Below are positions 18,870-28,326 of a stretch of DNA of 64,000 nucleotides, one piece after another. The DNA lies in contig CAWAJM010000001.1 in assembly GCA_963782445.1 (NCBI GenBank), positions 3,100,001-3,164,000 of the forward strand, in the 5' to 3' direction. The notes under the pieces are model-generated. The model was not told where the DNA came from, made no database searches, and saw only the letters and a list, made by a program, of their open reading frames with translations. Source of the stretch: ZC4RG20 sp963782445. GTDB lineage: Bacteria; Pseudomonadota; Gammaproteobacteria; Steroidobacterales; Rariloculaceae. Made by a program: the position numbers and the translations under genes. Every line of letters begins with the position of its first letter. The first letter of the stretch is position 1.

Positions 18870-20021
18870 TCACTCCGAGTTCACGTCGATGATCGCGGCG
18901 CCTTCCTTGGGCGCACGGTAAATCGCGATCCCGCTCGCGCGCGGCGGGATGGGCAGCCCCTTGGCCACGGCATTCGCGACCTGCTCCTCGTAAGCGCGCT
19001 CGCCGCTCAGCGCGTTGTAGACGGCCTGATTGCCTTCGTGGCAGGAGTATTCGTAGATCCGGTAATTGGGCTGCGTCGTGAACATCATGCGGATCGTAAA
19101 CGGCGCCGTGTACGTGACGGGGTCGTCGACCGTCGCCTCGTACTCGATCATGTCGGGATCGACGCGCGTGAACCTTTCCGTGATCTTCATGTCCGCGCTG
19201 TGCCGAATCCCGTTGCCGTTCGCGCCGATGCTCGTTCGATCGGTCAGGTTCGTCGTCTCGACGACGAGCGTCCCGTCTTCCCAGCGCCCCCGCGAATCGC
19301 CCATGTACTCGCGCACGGCGCCGGGGAGGCGCGGCCGCCCGTCGAGAGGGATCAGGCGCGTATCGTGAATCATTTCGTAGCTGATCGCGACGTAGCCCGG
19401 GCTCTGCACGATCCTGAGGCCGTTGCCGTAGATCACGGGCAGCGTCGAACCGAGGATGCCGCGTGTGATGCAGCGCTCGTAGAGCGTGAAGTCGCCGAAA
19501 TCGTTGAACGGGCCGGGCCCGAAAGTGCCGCGGTCCCGGCTCGCCGCTCTGAGCAGCGCCGTATGCGTCATGGCCGGCAACCGCCCGTCGGCCGGTGCGA
19601 CGACGAGCGACGTGTAGCCGAAGGTGCGCACGCCCCATTCGTTGCGCAGGAAGGTTTCGGTGTTGACGGCCCGGTCGCGCCCGGCCTGGTCGCGCTCCGC
19701 GCGCTTCATGAAGTCCGCGGGCGGCAACTCCTTCGCCGTGCCGTACTGCGGCGGCCGGTTCAGCGGCACGCTGCGCATGTCGTCGGTGCTCCAGACCCCC
19801 TCGAGGCTCGGCTCGCCCCACGACGTCCGCGGCCGCTGCCAGCTCGGGTCGGTGACGGCCGCAGCCCGGGTCTCGGCCGGGACCGACCGAAGCTTCGTCG
19901 GCGTATCGCCCGCGCCGCCCCCGCCCCGCAGCGCCGACCGCGTCTGCTGCGCCGTCGCGGGCCCCGCGCCAACCAAGGCGCAGGCGGCGAGCACACCCAA
20001 GGGCCATCCCGTTGCACGCAT
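18870..20021 (-). CDS. Secreted protein of unknown function (paralogue family A, long form)
   Basis: This 383-residue protein has a signal peptide ending near GPATAQQ. It is a longer relative of the products at 17558 and 35784. Shared motifs are SLEGVWST after the leader, GRWEDGTLVVETTNLTDRTS in the middle, ERFTRVDPDMIEYEATVDDPVTYTAPF, and a C-terminal YEYSCHEGN, where cysteine and histidine may be functional. No enzyme family is recognised. It is convergent with the preceding DUF6152 gene and separated by only 18 bases. I chose ATG 20021 because the signal peptide starts there. Confidence 0.85.
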   Translation of the reverse strand: MRATGWPLGVLAACALVGAGPATAQQTRSALRGGGGAGDTPTKLRSVPAETRAAAVTDPSWQRPRTSWGEPSLEGVWSTDDMRSVPLNRPPQYGTAKELPPADFMKRAERDQAGRDRAVNTETFLRNEWGVRTFGYTSLVVAPADGRLPAMTHTALLRAASRDRGTFGPGPFNDFGDFTLYERCITRGILGSTLPVIYGNGLRIVQSPGYVAISYEMIHDTRLIPLDGRPRLPGAVREYMGDSRGRWEDGTLVVETTNLTDRTSIGANGNGIRHSADMKITERFTRVDPDMIEYEATVDDPVTYTAPFTIRMMFTTQPNYRIYEYSCHEGNQAVYNALSGERAYEEQVANAVAKGLPIPPRASGIAIYRAPKEGAAIIDVNSE

Positions 20022-20151
20022 GATCGTAGGGCTCCTCTGGGAACTGTCGCCGCCATGATACCCCTGCCGGGCATCGCCCGCCTTGCGGCGCCCCCGCCGA
20101 GTTCCGTTAAATGGGACACCGACGGGCACGCCGAGAAACGGAGACCACCGC

Positions 20152-20658
20152 ATGGAACGACTGCTCCATCAGTATTTTCGCTTGCTGGCGCGCTACAACG
20201 CCTGGGCGAACCGGCAAATCTACGATCGGATTCTCGGCATGCACGAGGCGGCCTACGGGGCCCTGCGCGCCAACGACGGCCGCACGCTCGTCGAGACGCT
20301 CGATGCGCGCCTCGCCGACGATCGCCTCTGGCGCGCACGGCTCGGCGGCTACGGCGCCTACGAGCAAGCCGTCGGCGCCCCCGCGTACGACAACCTCAGC
20401 GAGCTCCGCGACGCCCAACTAGCCGAGGACGTGGACCTGTTCGAGTACGTCGACGGCCTCGCCGAGGAAGACCTGCTGCGCCCCACGAGCTACGAGACGG
20501 AGGCCAACGAGACGCACACTCATGCCCAATACGAGCTGCTGACCCACCTGTTCGCCGCACAGATCGGGGCCCGCGCCCGCGTCTGCGAGCGGCTGCAGCC
20601 GGCACCCGATCTCGAGATGCTGACCTTCTTCCACGACGCCGAGGGTCAGGGGCTGTAG
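20152..20658 (+). CDS. DinB-like family protein with degenerate metal site
   Basis: This 168-residue protein starts MERLLHQYFRLLARYNAWANRQIYDRI, typical of the DinB/YfiT four-helix family, which use a three-histidine metal site in thiol or nucleophile transfer. The C-terminal helix reads LLTHLFAAQIGARARV, where active members have H...HxxxHRGQ. Only one of those histidines remains, so catalytic activity in the usual sense is doubtful. A Trp-rich middle and an acidic segment (EDVDLFEYVDGLAEEDLL) match the family. The Shine-Dalgarno GGAGA lies about seven bases before ATG 20152. Confidence 0.7.
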   Translation: MERLLHQYFRLLARYNAWANRQIYDRILGMHEAAYGALRANDGRTLVETLDARLADDRLWRARLGGYGAYEQAVGAPAYDNLSELRDAQLAEDVDLFEYVDGLAEEDLLRPTSYETEANETHTHAQYELLTHLFAAQIGARARVCERLQPAPDLEMLTFFHDAEGQGL

Positions 20659-20665
20659 CGCGGGG

Positions 20666-20685
20666 GCCGCACGATTCATGAACGG
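20666..20685. repeat. Dispersed 20-base sequence, copy 1
   Basis: GCCGCAYGATTCAYGAACGG occurs here and at 60185-60204 with two C/T differences. Both copies lie between convergent genes just after the plus-strand stop. It contains the near-palindrome TTCATGAA. It could be a REP-type or chromosome-organisation element, or chance. Confidence 0.3.
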
Positions 20686-20779
20686 CGTTTGGGCTTCACG
20701 GCTGCCGGAGGCTCGCGTAGAGGGGCGTCCCGACACCGCCCTTATGCCGAGCCTGAAGCCCGCCACCGCCGCATCGCGC

Positions 20780-22621
20780 CTAAAGCATCAACGCCGGCAC
20801 ATACGTCACGATGAGCACCACCCCGACGATAATCGCGACATACGGCAACACGCACCGATACAGCTCGCCCAGCGACCGGTCGAAGCGATACGCCGAAAGA
20901 AACAGATTCTCCCCCATGGGCGGCATGAGATAGCCGAGCTCCATATTGGCGAGAAAGATCACCCCGAGGTGCACCGGGTCGATGCCGTAGGCGCGCGCGA
21001 GCGGCGCGAGCAGCGGCACGAGCACGATGATGGCCGAGTAGATGTCCATGAGAGCGCCGACGACGACGAGCAGCGCGTTGAGCGCGAGTAGGAAGACCCA
21101 CGGCGTGTGAATGACTTCGCGCACGGCTTCGAGCACGTGCATCGGAATCTGCGCGACGACGAGAAAGCTCGTGAGTCCCAGGGCGACCCCGACGATGATC
21201 ATGAAGCCGCCGATCAGCGTCACGCTCTCGACGGCGACGCGCAGCACGCGGCGCCATGCGAGCTCGCGCAGCACGACGCACTCGAGCACGACGGCGTAGG
21301 CCACGGTCAGGGCCGCGGCCTCGACGAGTGTCGCGAAACCGCCGAACAGCCCCGCGAGAATCACGCCGGGCAGCAGCAGCTCCCATTTGGCGTGCCAGGC
21401 CGCCGCCGCGAGCTCCCGGGCGCTAAACGGTGTGCGCGCCGCCCGGCCCGCGACCCCGCGCCAAGCGCCCCAGCCCGCGACGGCGGCGACGAGCAGCAGG
21501 CCGGGCACGATACCCGCCACGAACAGCCGGCCGAGATCGACGTCGGCATAATAGGCGTAGAGGATCACGGGCAGGCTCGGCGGCAACAGCACACCGATAG
21601 AGCCTGAGACGGTCACGAGCCCGAGCGCGTCGCGCTCGCTGTAGCGACCCTCGCGAAGCATGGGCAACAACAGCCCCCCCATGGCGAGAATCGTGATGCC
21701 CGAGGCACCCGTGAGGGGCGTAAAGAACGCGAGCACGAGCGCGACGACGATGGCGAGGCCGCCCGGCAGCCAGCCCACAAGGGCCGAGAACAGCCGCAGG
21801 AGGCGATGGCTCGAACCGCCCTCGGCCAACACGTAGCCGGCCAGTGTGAACAGCGGAATCGCGGGCAGCATGGGCGAGGTGCTGATGCGATAGGCCTCTC
21901 CGGGCACGTCCGCGAGCGGCGAGCCGTCGTGCCAGAACAGCAGCAGCGCGATGCCGCCGATCGCCGTGAAGATCGGCATCCCGAGCACGGTGCCGACGGC
22001 GAGCGCGGCCGCGAGGGCGGCCACGAGCGCGGGACCCGGCGGCTGCGGCCAAAGCGCCAGGGCCGCCGCGGCAAGCAGCCCCGAGGCCGCGATCGAGCGC
22101 CCCGTGAGGTCCTGCGCGCTCGCGAGCACGAGACGCCAGGTGATGAGACCGAAGGCGACCGGCATGGCGGCCGTGAACAGCCAGACCGGCAGCCCCCAGG
22201 CCACGACGGCGCCGAAGCGCACGTCGGTCGCGACGAGCCGGAACGAGGCCGCCGTCAACGCGCTCGTGACCGCGACGGCCAGAAACGCGCGGATCAGACC
22301 GGCCACCCGGCGCCGGTCCTGCGGCAGAAACTGCGCCGTCGACAGCGCGAGCAGGCGGCCGGAGCGCGCCGCGAGCGCGGCGCCCACGAACGCAATCAGC
22401 AGCGTCAGATGCTGAACGATTGGGATCGAGCCCGGTATGCCCGCGCCGAGCAGCTCGCGCCCGCCGAGCTCGGCGAGCGGCAGAGCGCTCGCCAAGCCGA
22501 GCAGCAGCACGGCGGCGCCGTTCTCGGCGCCGCGGCCGAGCGCCGCCAGGCGGGCGGCCGCCCGCGGCACGGCGACGCTGCCGGCCGTGCCAGCCGCCCG
22601 CACGCCCTCGTTCCGCGCCAA
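20780..22621 (-). CDS. TRAP transporter, fused DctQ-DctM membrane protein
   Basis: This is a permease of a TRAP (tripartite ATP-independent periplasmic) importer for organic acids. The 613 residues contain an N-terminal small-subunit (DctQ-like) region of four helices (about residues 30-200) fused to a full DctM large subunit of about 12 helices. DctM landmarks are MLPAIPLFTLAGYVLAEGG, FFTPLTGASGITILAMGGLLLPML and GSIGVLLPPSLPVILYA. No ATG fits; I chose TTG 22621 because a strong GGGGGAG Shine-Dalgarno precedes it at proper spacing, 30 bases after the dctP stop. It forms an operon with the DctP and TatT genes. Confidence 0.9.
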   Translation of the reverse strand: MARNEGVRAAGTAGSVAVPRAAARLAALGRGAENGAAVLLLGLASALPLAELGGRELLGAGIPGSIPIVQHLTLLIAFVGAALAARSGRLLALSTAQFLPQDRRRVAGLIRAFLAVAVTSALTAASFRLVATDVRFGAVVAWGLPVWLFTAAMPVAFGLITWRLVLASAQDLTGRSIAASGLLAAAALALWPQPPGPALVAALAAALAVGTVLGMPIFTAIGGIALLLFWHDGSPLADVPGEAYRISTSPMLPAIPLFTLAGYVLAEGGSSHRLLRLFSALVGWLPGGLAIVVALVLAFFTPLTGASGITILAMGGLLLPMLREGRYSERDALGLVTVSGSIGVLLPPSLPVILYAYYADVDLGRLFVAGIVPGLLLVAAVAGWGAWRGVAGRAARTPFSARELAAAAWHAKWELLLPGVILAGLFGGFATLVEAAALTVAYAVVLECVVLRELAWRRVLRVAVESVTLIGGFMIIVGVALGLTSFLVVAQIPMHVLEAVREVIHTPWVFLLALNALLVVVGALMDIYSAIIVLVPLLAPLARAYGIDPVHLGVIFLANMELGYLMPPMGENLFLSAYRFDRSLGELYRCVLPYVAIIVGVVLIVTYVPALML

Positions 22622-22650
22622 AGTGGTCTCCCCCTGCTGCGTGCGCCGCG

Positions 22651-23682
22651 TCAATGCGGGCCCGCGCGCGAGTCCGCACCGGCATGCAGGCGCATGACCT
22701 CGGCGAACAGCGCGGGATGCGCCTTCGCGCAGACGAGCTCGGGATAGATCGCGCGCGCCGTGCGCCGCCACTCGGCCTCGGTCGCCGCGTTCAGATCCAC
22801 GACCGTGAGGCCCCGCGTCTTCATCTCCGCGACGGCCTCCTGCTCGGAGCGATGAATCTCGCGGCGGAGCCGCACCGCGGCCTGCGCGGCCGCGGTGCGG
22901 AAGGGCTCGCGAAGCTCGGCCGGAATGCGCTGCCAAGCCGCGCGTGTCATGACCGTCGCGGCATTGAGCGGTGCGAACTCGAGATTCGTCATATAGGGCG
23001 CCGCCTGGTAGCTGCGGTCAAGCAGCGCGAACAAGGGCGGGACGTCGATGGCCTCGATGAGCCCCGTCTGCAGCCCCATGAGCATGTCCGTCGCCGGCAG
23101 CGGCACGACGCGGAAGCCGAGTCCCTTCGCGACGCGCTCGCTCTGCGGATTGCCGGTCGCCGTCCAGAGCCTGAGGCGGCGCAGATCGTCGACCGTGCGC
23201 ACGGGGGACTTCGCAAAGAAATGCACCCAGCCGGCTTCGGCCCAGTTCATGATGACGTAGCCGCGCCGCTCGAAGCTCGCCTCGAGCTGGGGCGCAATGG
23301 CGTCGCGCACGCGGGCGAGATCCTCGTACGAATCGAACAGCAGAGGCAGGTTCAGGCAATCGACGCTGTCGTCGATGAGCGGCAGCCCCGCGCCCGAAAC
23401 GGCCAGCGCATCGAGGCTCCCGCGCTGCATCTTCCTGACCATTTCGTCTTCGCCGCCGAGCACGCCGTTGGCGTAGATCCTGAGCTCGACGCGGCCGTTC
23501 GAGATAGCGTGCCATTGCCGGCGGGTCTCGAGCAGCACGTCGTGCCAGATCGAACCCTCCGGAGCGACGGTGCCGAGCTTGATGACGATCTGCGCCTCGG
23601 CCCGCGCCGCACCGAGTACGCACACGAGCACGAGCAGCAGGGCGCGGCCGAGATGCATTCGATCGATCCTCGCGCGTTTCAT
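22651..23682 (-). CDS. dctP: TRAP transporter substrate-binding protein DctP
   Basis: This is a periplasmic ligand-binding protein of 343 residues with a signal peptide ending at ARAEAQ (about residue 31). DctP features are IKLGTVAPEGSIWHD at the mature N-terminus, LEIRIYANGVLGGEDEMVRKM-type motif, and the middle segment DLRRLRLWTATGNPQSERVAKGLG, which includes the region of the carboxylate-binding arginine. The pairing with a TatT-type lipoprotein gene 13 bases upstream marks the subclass of TRAP systems using TatT. The ligand is probably a carboxylate. ATG 23682 is preceded by AGGAAA. Confidence 0.92.
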   Translation of the reverse strand: MKRARIDRMHLGRALLLVLVCVLGAARAEAQIVIKLGTVAPEGSIWHDVLLETRRQWHAISNGRVELRIYANGVLGGEDEMVRKMQRGSLDALAVSGAGLPLIDDSVDCLNLPLLFDSYEDLARVRDAIAPQLEASFERRGYVIMNWAEAGWVHFFAKSPVRTVDDLRRLRLWTATGNPQSERVAKGLGFRVVPLPATDMLMGLQTGLIEAIDVPPLFALLDRSYQAAPYMTNLEFAPLNAATVMTRAAWQRIPAELREPFRTAAAQAAVRLRREIHRSEQEAVAEMKTRGLTVVDLNAATEAEWRRTARAIYPELVCAKAHPALFAEVMRLHAGADSRAGPH

Positions 23683-23695
23683 CTCAGGTTTCCTT

Positions 23696-24613
23696 TCAGA
23701 GAAACAGCTCGTCGACCCGGTCGAGCAGCGCACGCGCTCGGCGCTGAGCGATGACGTTCAGCAGGCGCTCGTCGGGCTCGGCGTCGACGTCGACGGCGAG
23801 CGCGCGGTGCAGGAGGTCGACAAATTCGGGCTTGTCCTGGCGCCTGACGGCGTCGGCTTGCGCATACGTGACGAACAGGCTCGCGCGCCGTCCCTGCGAG
23901 AGCTCGAGCGCGCGCGCATAGTGGGCGCGCAGCGCGGCCTCATCGACGGCGCCCGTGCCGGCAGCAGCGAGTCGAATCGCCAGCTCGTGCAGAGCACCTT
24001 CGTCCCAGCCCTCATCGAGCGCGAGGGCACGGGAAAGCAGCGCCTCGACCTCGGGCAGGCGCGCGAGCAGGCCCGGCTCGTTGCGCGCGCTCGAGATCGC
24101 GAGCGCGAGCGACACGGCGTTCCAATACAGCGCCGGGACGTCGCGCGCCGGGCCGCGGCCGATCTCGGCCGCGGCCCTCTGCGGGTCGTCGCGGAGCCGC
24201 ACGCCGATGCCGGGATAGTCGAGCTCGAGCGCCCGCTGCGCATAGCCATGGGCGCGAAGGCAGAGGTCGCGGGCGCGCTGGCGCGCGGCGCGCAGGCGGA
24301 CGAGCGTAACGCCCGGCGCGTCCTCCGGCACCTCCACATAGTCATAGGCGTAAAGCGTGAAACCGCGCGCCGCGGCGAGCAGCAAGCCGCGCTGATCGGG
24401 ATCGGCCGCGAGCAGCGACTCCATGAGCTTGAGCGCGAACGGCAGCGCCTCGCCAATCAGTTCCGGATCCGGATCACTCTCGAATACGCTCCCATCCGCC
24501 GCCAGGGCATTGCTTAGCGAATGCACGGCAAGCCGCTGCACGGAGCACGCGGCGAGCGCGGCGGCGGCACCCGCGATGGCAAGGCGGCCGAGTTGTAGCC
24601 TTAAGATGCGCAT
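23696..24613 (-). CDS. TatT-family TRAP-associated lipoprotein
   Basis: This 305-residue protein has a lipoprotein signal with the lipobox LAAC (Cys23), so the mature protein is membrane-tethered in the periplasm. The body is all-alpha with TPR-like repeats (YAQRALELDYPG, LYWNAVSLALAISS, ALSRALALDEGWDEGALHELAI, HYARALELSQGRRASLFVTYA). TatT trimers dock with the DctP-type binding protein of some TRAP transporters. It is the first gene of the three-gene TRAP operon, 13 bases before dctP. ATG 24613 is where the signal peptide begins. Confidence 0.88.
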   Translation of the reverse strand: MRILRLQLGRLAIAGAAAALAACSVQRLAVHSLSNALAADGSVFESDPDPELIGEALPFALKLMESLLAADPDQRGLLLAAARGFTLYAYDYVEVPEDAPGVTLVRLRAARQRARDLCLRAHGYAQRALELDYPGIGVRLRDDPQRAAAEIGRGPARDVPALYWNAVSLALAISSARNEPGLLARLPEVEALLSRALALDEGWDEGALHELAIRLAAAGTGAVDEAALRAHYARALELSQGRRASLFVTYAQADAVRRQDKPEFVDLLHRALAVDVDAEPDERLLNVIAQRRARALLDRVDELFL

Positions 24614-24789
24614 CGGTGGCGGAGCATCCGGCAAGCACCGCCCGGCGGAAATTCGTGGATGTACATACTGGGCGGCAGGCGCGCGGAATGCTGAAGGCGG
24701 AGCCGGACGCCCCGGCAACTGCGTATCGCATCGGCCCGCCCCATCGCGCGATACTGGGTGCGGATGAAGCCGACCGACGCGATCTCCGG

Positions 24790-25015
24790 ATGAGACATCG
24801 GCATGGGCCGCGGCGCCCCGCGCAACCCGCGACCGGCGTGCGTTGGCATGCCCTCGAGAAGGGCGACGCAGTGCACCGCCTCGAGTCCGATGCGCGCGAG
24901 GGCCTGGACCACGAGGCCGCGGCCGCGAGGCTCGCCCGCTATGGCGGCAACGTGATCGAGGCGCGCGAGACGACCGGCCTAGCCGCGATCGTGCTCGCGC
25001 AATTCACGGAACGTC
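24790..25015 (+). pseudogene. N-terminal fragment of P-type cation ATPase, separated by +1 frameshift
   Basis: The frame entered at ATG 24790 (or GTG 24838) encodes WHALEKGDAVHRLESDAREG, then DHEAAAARLARYGGNVIEA and AIVLAQFT. This is the cation-ATPase N-terminal domain that normally leads straight into the first membrane helices. The continuation (MIVVLLAAAAIAGALGE) lies in another frame starting at 25016. Deleting one A from GAACGTC at 25009-25015 gives FTDVMIVVLL and restores a continuous protein of about 920 residues. I cannot tell whether this is a true mutation or a sequence error. Confidence 0.75.
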
Positions 25016-27553
25016 ATGATCGTCGTGCTGCTGGCCGCCGCCGCCATCGCCGGTGCGCTCGGCGAGGTCGGCGATACGGCGGCGATCATCGCCATCGTCA
25101 TCGTGAACGCGGCCGTCGGCGCACTGCAGGAATATCGCGCCGAGCACGCCATCGCGGCGCTGAGGCGCATGGCGGCCCCCACGGCCCGCGTGCGCCGCGC
25201 CGGGGAGACGCTGACGGTGCCGGCCGCCGAGCTCGTGCCCGGGGACGTCGTCGCGCTCGAGGCGGGCGACATCGTGCCCGCCGACCTGCGCCTGCTCGAG
25301 ACCTCCGAGCTCAGCTCGGACGAGTCGGTGCTGACGGGAGAATCTCTGCCCGTCGACAAAACCGCGCATCCGCTCGAGGACCGCGACGTGCCGCTCGGCG
25401 ACCGGCGCAACATGGCCTACAAGTCGACGTCGGTCACGCGCGGCACAGGGGTGGGGCTGGTCGTCGCGACGGGCCTCGCAACCGAAGTCGGCCGCATCGC
25501 CGAGCTGCTCGAGGCCGGCGCGCGTCTGCGCACGCCGCTGCAGCGGCGCCTCGCGGCATTCGGCCGGCGCCTCGCGCTGGCCGTCCTCGCGATCTGCGCC
25601 GTGATCTTCGCGCTCGGGCTGTTGCGCGGACAACCGCCGCTGCTCATGTTCCTGACGGCCGTGAGTCTCGCCGTCGCGGCCGTGCCCGAGGCCCTGCCGG
25701 CCGTCGTCACGCTGACGCTCGCAATCGGAGCAAAGCTGCTCGGCCGGCGCAACGCGCTCGTGCGCCAACTGCCGGCCGTCGAAGCACTCGGCTCCGTCAC
25801 GTTCATCTGCTCGGACAAGACCGGCACGCTGACGGAGAACCGCATGCGGCTCGCCTCGATCGCGGCCGCGGGCCTTGGGGCCGAGCGGTTGGAGGCGCTG
25901 CCGGCACCGCTGCGCGAGGCGCTCGGGCACGCGCTGGCGCTCTGCAACGACGTCGAGGCGGCGGCGGTGCCGCGCGGCGGGACGCCGGCGGACGCCGCCG
26001 CCGCGGCGCCCCGCGGCGGCGATCCCACCGAGCTCGCCCTCGCGGCCGGCGCCGCGGCCGCCGGCTTCACGAAGCCGGCGCTGCTCGCCGAGCTGCCGAG
26101 GCTCGAGGTGCTCGCGTTCGACTCGACGCGCAAGCTCATGACGACCCTGCATGCGAGCGGCGACGGCGCCGTCGCGTTCACGAAGGGGGCCCCCGAGAGC
26201 GTCCTCGCCCGCTGCGCGCAGGCGCTCGGCGCCGACGGCGAGCCCGTGCCGCTGGCGCGCGAGGATGCACTGACGGCGGCGGGCGCCCTGGCCGACGAGG
26301 GTTACCGCGTCCTGGCCGTCGCGATGCGCCGGTTTCCGCCCGGCGCCCTGGGCCGCACGCACGGCGACGGGCCCGAAGGCATACGGGCCGCCGGGTACGA
26401 GGCCATCGAGAACGACATGACCCTGCTCGGCCTCGTCGCGCTCAGCGACCCGATCCGGCCCGAGGCGCCGCAGGCGATCCGCGAATGCCTGGCCGCCGGC
26501 GTGACGCCCGTCATGATCACGGGCGACCATCCGCGCACGGCCATGCGCATTGCCAAGGAGCTCGGCATTGCGGCCGAACCGGCCGCGCTCATGACCGGCA
26601 TGGAGCTCGAAGCGCTGCCGGACGATGCCCTGGCCGAGCGCGTGCGCGGGCTGCGCGTTTACGCACGCGTCGATCCCGAGCAAAAGATTCGCATCGTCGA
26701 AGCCCTGCAACGCGCCGGGGAGATCGTCGCCATGACGGGCGACGGAGTCAACGATGCGCCCGCGCTCAAGCGCGCCTCGATCGGCGTCGCAATGGGCCGC
26801 CGCGGCACCGACGTCGCGCGCGAGGCCGCGAAGATCGTGCTGCTCGACGACAACTTCGCGACGATCGTCGCCGCCGTGCGCGAGGGCCGGCACATCTACG
26901 ACAACATCCGCAAGTTCATCACTTACGTGCTGCCGAGCAACAGCGGCGAGATCCTCGTGCTGCTGCTCGCGCCGTTCCTCGGGCTGCCGGTGCCGCTGCA
27001 GCCTATCCACATCCTCTGGGTCAACCTCGTGACCGACGGCCTGCCGGGTCTCGCGTTCTCGGCCGAGCCGGCCGAGCCCGACATCATGCGGCGGCCGCCG
27101 CGGGCCGCCGACGAGGGCATGCTCGACCGCAGCCTGTGGCTGCGCATGCTCTGGGTCGGCCTGCTCGTCGCAGGCGCCTCGCTCGCGACGGCCGTGGGGG
27201 GCGCCCACGACCTGCCGAGGTGGCAGACCATGGTGTTCACGACGCTCGTGACGGCGCAGCTCGCGAACGCGCTGGCCGTTCGCTCGCCCACGGCCTCGCT
27301 GCTCTCGACCGGGCCGTTCTCGAACCGGTTCCTGACGGGCGCGATCGGCCTTGCCCTGGCCGCGCAGCTCGCCGTCGTCTACGTGCCGGGGCTGAATCCG
27401 GTGTTCGAAACCGTGCCGCTGCCGCTGCCGACGCTACTGCTGTGCTTCGGCCTCGGCATCGCCGTGCTGCCGATCCTCGAGCTGCACAAATGGGTCGTGC
27501 GCCGCGGTCCCCGCGGGGCACTGCCGCGCTCCTCAACCGCCGGCCGAGCCTGA
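25016..27553 (+). CDS. Cation-transporting P-type ATPase (P2A-like), lacking its N-terminus because of a frameshift
   Basis: This is a membrane ion pump; the 845 residues visible in this frame hold everything but the N-terminal cytoplasmic domain. The actuator motif TGES is near residue 108 and the phosphorylation site DKTGTLT near residue 267. The hinge TGDGVNDAPALK is near residue 574. Ion-site helices have VPEALP (TM4) and NLVTDGLPGLAF (TM6), typical of the Ca2+/Mn2+ or Na+-type P2A group rather than heavy-metal pumps. ATG 25016 is an internal methionine in the first membrane helix, not a natural start; see the preceding fragment. The C-terminus overlaps the convergent gene by 21 bases. 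Confidence 0.9.
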   Translation: MIVVLLAAAAIAGALGEVGDTAAIIAIVIVNAAVGALQEYRAEHAIAALRRMAAPTARVRRAGETLTVPAAELVPGDVVALEAGDIVPADLRLLETSELSSDESVLTGESLPVDKTAHPLEDRDVPLGDRRNMAYKSTSVTRGTGVGLVVATGLATEVGRIAELLEAGARLRTPLQRRLAAFGRRLALAVLAICAVIFALGLLRGQPPLLMFLTAVSLAVAAVPEALPAVVTLTLAIGAKLLGRRNALVRQLPAVEALGSVTFICSDKTGTLTENRMRLASIAAAGLGAERLEALPAPLREALGHALALCNDVEAAAVPRGGTPADAAAAAPRGGDPTELALAAGAAAAGFTKPALLAELPRLEVLAFDSTRKLMTTLHASGDGAVAFTKGAPESVLARCAQALGADGEPVPLAREDALTAAGALADEGYRVLAVAMRRFPPGALGRTHGDGPEGIRAAGYEAIENDMTLLGLVALSDPIRPEAPQAIRECLAAGVTPVMITGDHPRTAMRIAKELGIAAEPAALMTGMELEALPDDALAERVRGLRVYARVDPEQKIRIVEALQRAGEIVAMTGDGVNDAPALKRASIGVAMGRRGTDVAREAAKIVLLDDNFATIVAAVREGRHIYDNIRKFITYVLPSNSGEILVLLLAPFLGLPVPLQPIHILWVNLVTDGLPGLAFSAEPAEPDIMRRPPRAADEGMLDRSLWLRMLWVGLLVAGASLATAVGGAHDLPRWQTMVFTTLVTAQLANALAVRSPTASLLSTGPFSNRFLTGAIGLALAAQLAVVYVPGLNPVFETVPLPLPTLLLCFGLGIAVLPILELHKWVVRRGPRGALPRSSTAGRA

Positions 27554-28168
27554 GCGGACGGCCTTGCGGATTTCGGGTGCCGCACGATCGAGATTCAGCG
27601 CAACGAGATTCTCGAGCCGATCGACGGCCGAATCGCGGCTCGGCGCGTCGGCGTCGAGCCAGGTGGCCCCCGCCGTGAGCAGCATGGGCTCGCGGCCGCC
27701 GAGCACGTAGACACCGATGTGCACGACGGCCGGCGCCTCGCCCGGGCGGATGCGGCTCACGCGCTTCGTGAAACCCGCGAAGTCGCGCAGCATGTCCGGG
27801 GTCACGGACCGGCGGACCGAGGTCAGCGAGTCGCCGGAACCGAGCGCTGCCGGCCGTAACACGAGGAGCCCGGCGACGTGCGCGCGTTCGAGGCGCGCGA
27901 GCACCGAACGCTTGTCGAGATCCCCGAGATCGGGGACGAGCCCATGGCTCGATACGGCCCGCAGCGCCTGACCGTCGAGCTTGGCGACCACCCCGTCCTC
28001 GAAGCGGGCCCGGAGCTCCGCATCGGCCACGAGCACGACGACGGCGAACGCGTCCGCGGCCTCCGCGGCCTTCGCGGTCCCGCCCTGCCGGCCCTGGGCA
28101 CGCGCGCCGCCCCCGAAGCCGCCGAGCACGAGTCCGACGACCACACATGCCGACAGTATTCGCTTCAT
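27533..28168 (-). CDS. Secreted protein of unknown function
   Basis: This 211-residue protein has a signal peptide (MKRILSACVVVGLVLGGFGGGARAQ). The mature part is a mixed alpha/beta sequence with ADAFAVVVLVADAELRARFE, VAGLLVLRPAALG and PAVVHIGVYVLGGREPML. I recognise no family. The pattern of hydrophobic strands after charged helices resembles small periplasmic domains, but no catalytic motif is visible. The start ATG 28168 has a GGAGGCGG stretch upstream. It is convergent with, and overlaps the end of, the P-type ATPase, and is divergent from the cytochrome cluster. Confidence 0.75.
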   Translation of the reverse strand: MKRILSACVVVGLVLGGFGGGARAQGRQGGTAKAAEAADAFAVVVLVADAELRARFEDGVVAKLDGQALRAVSSHGLVPDLGDLDKRSVLARLERAHVAGLLVLRPAALGSGDSLTSVRRSVTPDMLRDFAGFTKRVSRIRPGEAPAVVHIGVYVLGGREPMLLTAGATWLDADAPSRDSAVDRLENLVALNLDRAAPEIRKAVRSGSAGG

Positions 28169-28326
28169 CCGCCGCCTCCGCCTCCGCCATCGGCGCGCTG
28201 CGCACCGCGAGTTCGAAAGATTGTCGGCGCGGGGGCGAAAGCACGTCAACGGCGATCGCGACTGTGGTGCACATTCGCGGCCGTTTCTGAAACAATACGC
28301 ACCGTTTCGGGAGCTGTGAGATCGAC

